From: JAWOGN01 sp046496815
Lineage (GTDB): Bacteria > Desulfobacterota > DSM-4660 > Desulfatiglandales > Desulfatiglandaceae
DNA: 16,466 nucleotides
Direction of reading: 5' to 3'
NCBI GenBank assembly: GCA_046496815.1
Contig: JAWOGN010000255.1
Span: 1 to 16,466, forward strand
Part shown: piece by piece, positions 13,857 to 16,466 of the stretch
How the letters are laid out: the number at the start of each line of letters is the position of its first letter
Numbering within the stretch: position 1 is the stretch's first letter
Made by a program: the position numbers and the translations under genes
The notes under the pieces: generated by a model
What the model was told of the DNA's origin: nothing
Database searches by the model: none
The model's input: only the letters and a program-made list of their open reading frames with translations

Positions 13857-14174
13857 TTAAAAACGGCGTCCCCCACCCTGTCTTCCACTTCTTCCGCCGC
13901 CACCGAATCCTCCTCTGCCACCGCGGGTTTCGGTGCGGGGGCGAGCCGTATTCACCTTTAGTGCTCGTCCTTTAAGTTCTTTATCGTTCAGACCTTTGAT
14001 CGCCGACTCGGCGTCAGTATTATTGGACATCTCTACGAATCCAAATCCTTTTGATCTACCCGTGTAATTGTCTTTTATGATTTTGACCGATTCGGTCTGA
14101 CCGAAGCCTTCAAAAGCCTTTTGCAAATCCTCTTCAGTCACCTCATACGATAGATTGCCTACGTAGATATTCAT
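13857..14174 (-). CDS. RRM-domain RNA-binding protein with Gly/Arg-rich tail
   Basis: A 105-aa bacterial RRM protein. RNP2 is IYVGNL (3-8) and RNP1 is KGFGFVEM (42-49). The fold runs to about residue 80 (LKGRALKVNTARPR). The tail (RGGRGGFGGGGRSGRQGGGRRF) is an RGG-like low-complexity region, which adds non-specific RNA binding. AAGGAG lies about 7 nt before the ATG at 14172-14174. Such proteins are common in cyanobacteria and deltaproteobacteria and are often cold-induced. It is probably co-transcribed with the 65-aa gene upstream (93 bp) and the 47-aa gene downstream. A decayed relative lies at 11375. Confidence 0.97.
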   Translation of the reverse strand: MNIYVGNLSYEVTEEDLQKAFEGFGQTESVKIIKDNYTGRSKGFGFVEMSNNTDAESAIKGLNDKELKGRALKVNTARPRTETRGGRGGFGGGGRSGRQGGGRRF

Positions 14175-14267
14175 TCTGATCTCCTTTTACTTATAGAAAA
14201 TATTGTGAAAACCCGACCTTTGATACGACCTTTGTTCTTTCGTTTCTCAATGGTTTTCTGCGCCTCG

Positions 14268-14465
14268 TTATCCCGCCGCCGCATCACACAATCTAGGTTC
14301 CGTGTAGATGAAAAAACGCTTGTCTTTTTCACCTTGTCTACGGCGAATAATATTGCCGGTATCCGGCTGAGGTGTTGGTTGCTTTTGTTTAGATTCGGCT
14401 CTATCATGGTGATTCAGCATTTTCTTAAGTTTTACCTCTAATTGATTCCGCGTACCTTCGTTCAT
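14268..14465 (-). CDS. 65-aa charged small protein upstream of the RRM gene
   Basis: From ATG 14463-14465, with GGAG about 5 nt upstream, the frame gives MNEGTRNQLEVKLKKMLNHH followed by a Gln/Pro-rich linker. It then has the basic motif GNIIRRRQGEKDKRF and ends FIYTEPRLCDAAAG. The N-terminal part is an amphipathic helix. A longer version from 14537 lacks a ribosome site. The IIRRR-x-GEKDKR motif is reminiscent of small proteins I have seen in sulfate reducers, but I cannot name a family. The last 14 residues have an odd composition, so a late frameshift that altered the C-terminus is possible. Position suggests co-transcription with the RRM gene. Confidence 0.55.
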   Translation of the reverse strand: MNEGTRNQLEVKLKKMLNHHDRAESKQKQPTPQPDTGNIIRRRQGEKDKRFFIYTEPRLCDAAAG

Positions 14466-14695
14466 TATTGCTCCGTTTTCTGTTTTATGGGTGTTAGAAA
14501 TTGTGTAATTTTTTCCCATGAGTGATGCCCATAACATCGTGGAGAGAGACTCACAAATAGTTCACATTGGTATATCAGCTCTCCTCTCATGAGGTTATAA
14601 TCTGAGGTCTTGAGAGTGCACTGTCTGAATACGTTCGGATTTAACGTGAGAGGTACAGGGATAAAAAGAGTCGATCATTCCGTCCGGCAAAGTCC

Positions 14696-14908
14696 TTAAA
14701 CATTTTGGAAAATCAAGCCTTTGTCAGAAAGGTCATATCCAAAGGCCAATACAATCTTTCTTTTGGTCTCAATTCGACAACTCATACCTTTCTCAATCCT
14801 ATCAACGGTCAATGGGGAAATACCCGCGATCCTGGCAAGCTCCGCCCGACTCATGAGGAGTTTCTCTCTTATTTTTCTAACCGTATTGTGATCCAAAACA
14901 CTTACCAT
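14696..14908 (-). CDS. 70-aa Xre-family HTH repressor (copy B)
   Basis: A paralogue of the Xre protein at 8316-8528: IREKLLMSRAELARIAGISPLTVDRIEKGMSCRIETKRKIVLAFGYDLS matches it nearly residue for residue through the HTH. AGGAGG lies 6 nt before the ATG at 14906-14908, which fixes the start; an in-frame ATG at 14923 would place that site inside the gene. It follows the excisionase-like gene by 39 bp, so both are made from one mRNA. The pair resembles a compact regulatory switch. Target sites are not identified. Confidence 0.88.
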   Translation of the reverse strand: MVSVLDHNTVRKIREKLLMSRAELARIAGISPLTVDRIEKGMSCRIETKRKIVLAFGYDLSDKGLIFQNV

Positions 14909-14947
14909 TCTGATCCTCCTCATGAAGACAGCCTTGCATTATTTCTA

Positions 14948-15109
14948 TCAGCCTTGGCTGATCCATTCATCAATGATTTCTTTGTCAAATCGCCAGACCC
15001 TACCAATTTGAATTCCCGGAATTTTACCTTCCTTGGATAACTTACATATCGTTATTTCATGCAACTTTAAATACTTCGCAATTTCTTTGGTTGTCATTAT
15101 CTGTGCCAA
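14948..15109 (-). CDS. 53-aa excisionase-like helix-turn-helix protein
   Basis: A short gene: TTG 15107-15109 start, then AQIMTTKEIAKYLKLHEITI, then CKLSKEGKIPGIQIGRVWRF, then DKEIIDEWISQG and TGA. GGAGGAG lies about 5 nt before the TTG but 17 nt before the internal ATG (15097), so TTG is preferred. The sequence is a complete winged HTH of the excisionase/MerR-like class (HTH_17): TTKEIAKYLKLH...ISKLSKEGKIPG-type helices, with IGRVWRF as the wing. Such proteins bind DNA as excisionases or as small regulators. No integrase is nearby, so a regulatory role with the adjacent Xre gene is more likely. Too short for a 60-aa ORF filter. Confidence 0.85.
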   Translation of the reverse strand: MAQIMTTKEIAKYLKLHEITICKLSKEGKIPGIQIGRVWRFDKEIIDEWISQG

Positions 15110-15276
15110 AATAACTCCTCCTGTGTGGTCTTTATTTCTTGAAAAATATAATTCGGGGCGGAAAAGAAGAAATAAGGGGCATTAGCAAACTCATGAATTG
15201 CAACTCAGCCTGAAGCGATTTGCGTAGCCCCAATCAAATCGGTACTGATCCACAGAAGTGAAAAGACCAGAGATCC

Positions 15277-15627
15277 TTACAGTTCTACTTTTATAAGCCG
15301 GTCAGCAGCCTCACGGGCAACCTGACTATCGGCTTTCTCCTCACCGGGCATGGTTGCCCAGCCTCGTTCTCTTACAAAGTCACCTCTCTTCCATGAGTCT
15401 ACTTCTTTCAACTCCTTCAGTCGCTCTTTCCTGTTTGGATCTTGCATAAACTGTGCGACGGCAATGGGTGCCAGGCGAGCGAGAACAGCATCTGCAGCCA
15501 TTACTTTGGCCGTGGCTTCGGCAGAACCACTTGTCACCACCCATCCTGTCGAAAAACTGACAATAAGCAACGCCATCGATCCGACGACCATACCCCATAC
15601 AAACGGTTTTATATACTGTTTCTTCAT
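15277..15627 (-). CDS. 116-aa conserved inner-membrane-anchored protein of unknown role
   Basis: The ATG at 15625-15627 is chosen, with GGAGG 8 nt upstream; the longer GTG start at 15642 would include that site. The N-terminus MKKQYIKPFVWGMVVGSMALLIVSFSTGWVV forms one transmembrane helix (about 8-32), likely an uncleaved anchor. The remainder is a soluble domain with AQFMQDPNRKERLKELKEVD, then SWKRGDFVRERGWATMPGEE and a C-terminal helix. This is a conserved hypothetical family I have seen across proteobacteria with no assigned function. A GGTAG-N7-CTACC hairpin (15644-15660) sits directly upstream of the ribosome site and could affect translation. It is encoded alone, leftward. Confidence 0.8.
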   Translation of the reverse strand: MKKQYIKPFVWGMVVGSMALLIVSFSTGWVVTSGSAEATAKVMAADAVLARLAPIAVAQFMQDPNRKERLKELKEVDSWKRGDFVRERGWATMPGEEKADSQVAREAADRLIKVEL

Positions 15628-16466
15628 CTTGGTTTCCTCCACCGGTAGTGCTCTGCTACCATTGATAAGGTGTGTCTTTCTCGAATAGTAAGGTGAGGCC
15701 GAAAGATTAAGAGTAAAACAAAAGAGATAGGGGCTTTAAAAGGAAGGAAGACTTACTGATTACAACCTTAAACCCTTTTTCGTCATGATAATCCCAGCTC
15801 CCAACAGAACACCCACGTTCCAGCGGGAGCATGACTAAGGCACTTTGAGCTGTCTCTTCATGGGAAGGCCTTTCTTGGGCTTAAAAAGGTGAGGAATAAC
15901 CATATTCAAATTTTCCACATGTCGGATTCGGTTGGTGATTAATAAGCCAACAGGACTATTTTGATGGCTTCCTAAGATGCCGTTATTCTCTTTGGGTGCC
16001 TCCTTTTCAGTTCTTGGTTGTGGATGCGGACCTTCAGAAAAGATGCACGTACATTTAAGAAGCCTTTTAAATTCCGCCTAATACTCCCTTTTTTAAATAT
16101 AACCTTTGGAGGTCTTTAGCCGTCGCATGGTTAGTTATTGAGTGTTGAAGTTAGGCGGCATTCAAACTGTAATTTTTATTATATCTGTTCTTTACTAACT
16201 TCCTCCTGCCATTTTATAAACTGACTAAATGGACAAATATCTTACAATGTTATTATAAATTTCTTATTATGTTATAATATAATTTAATAATTATAATATG
16301 TCAAGGTTTTATTTTGTTTAAGTAATTTTTCTTTATACCATGACATGCCATTAACACGATGCAAATTGTGGAATGTGAACTGAGGACATCTGAACTTCAG
16401 CGCAATCGTGGTACTGCTGAGGAAAACGATTGAGATCCAGCAGGGCGATAGCGCTGGCGTGTAATC
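15628..16466. other. Long gene-poor region with a strong leftward promoter
   Basis: About 840 bp with no convincing open frame on either strand. It becomes very AT-rich at 16180-16330. It contains a consensus-like minus-strand promoter (16276-16304), an inverted repeat CCGCCTAA/TTAGGCGG (16074-16158), and a nested inverted repeat near the window end (16398-16456). It may be a long leader of the 116-aa gene or encode an untranslated RNA. Confidence 0.6.
16276..16304 (-). promoter_or_regulatory. Strong leftward sigma-70 promoter
   Basis: On the minus strand, TTGACA (16299-16304, perfect) is followed after 17 nt by TATATT (16276-16281, 5 of 6). It lies in an AT-rich tract. The nearest downstream gene on that strand starts at 15627, about 640 nt away. 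Confidence 0.6.

Noticed and set aside
14171..14407. 78-codon minus-strand frame overlapping the 65-aa gene
   Set aside because: Different frame from the better supported 65-aa gene and no ribosome site; it may contain the original C-terminus if the 65-aa gene is frameshifted, but that cannot be shown.
14948..15109. Excisionase as evidence for a prophage or integrative element
   Set aside because: No integrase, structural or replication gene and no att-like direct repeats are seen in the window; small excisionase-like HTH proteins also occur as plain regulators.
15835..15903. 22-codon minus-strand frame in the gene-poor right end
   Set aside because: No Shine-Dalgarno sequence before the ATG and too short to judge by composition.

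Overview
This 16.5 kb window looks like chromosomal DNA of a deltaproteobacterium (Desulfobacterota). That is an inference from gene style: an archaeal-type cofactor-independent phosphoglycerate mutase carrying an ACT domain, a REP-associated transposase whose ends contain GGACGTCC, very small Xre regulators, and short RRM proteins with a basic dwarf partner gene. There is no rRNA or tRNA marker to confirm it. No tRNA, rRNA or CRISPR array was seen.

Layout. 1-192 is the glycine-rich C-terminal tail of a gene that begins outside the window. 394-1489 is a complete REP-associated tyrosine transposase (RAYT) unit bounded by a perfect 20-bp inverted repeat. 1508-3790 is a leftward set: an SDR oxidoreductase, a DUF1232/YkvA membrane protein, a membrane-anchored coiled-coil protein and a P-loop kinase-like protein. 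3791-5110 has no convincing gene but holds two of three copies of a dispersed element of about 220-250 bp; the third copy is at 12468-12697. 5111-6912 is a rightward operon of ECF sigma factor, zinc-finger anti-sigma factor and secreted DUF3106 protein. Convergent to it is a leftward pair, bactofilin then SAM methyltransferase (8143-6986). A 70-aa Xre repressor follows with its own near-consensus promoter.

The right half starts with ACT-apgM (9177-10742) and a cold-shock gene with structured leader and strong terminator (11028-11290). The rest is mostly leftward: a 294-aa protein of unknown function, a NYN-LOTUS RNase-like protein, a 47-aa basic protein, an RRM protein, a 65-aa protein, a 70-aa Xre regulator, a 53-aa excisionase-like HTH protein and a 116-aa membrane protein. 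An RRM remnant lies beside the cold-shock gene. Beyond 15627 there is about 840 bp without a recognisable gene, crossed by a strong leftward promoter.

The most distinctive theme is the density of RNA-binding or RNA-acting genes in 11.0-14.5 kb (CspA, RRM, RRM remnant, NYN-LOTUS and two tiny charged proteins), interspersed with repeats. No classical defence system or prophage is present. Three real genes (47, 53 and 65 aa) are short enough to be missed or mis-started by a length-filtered gene finder.
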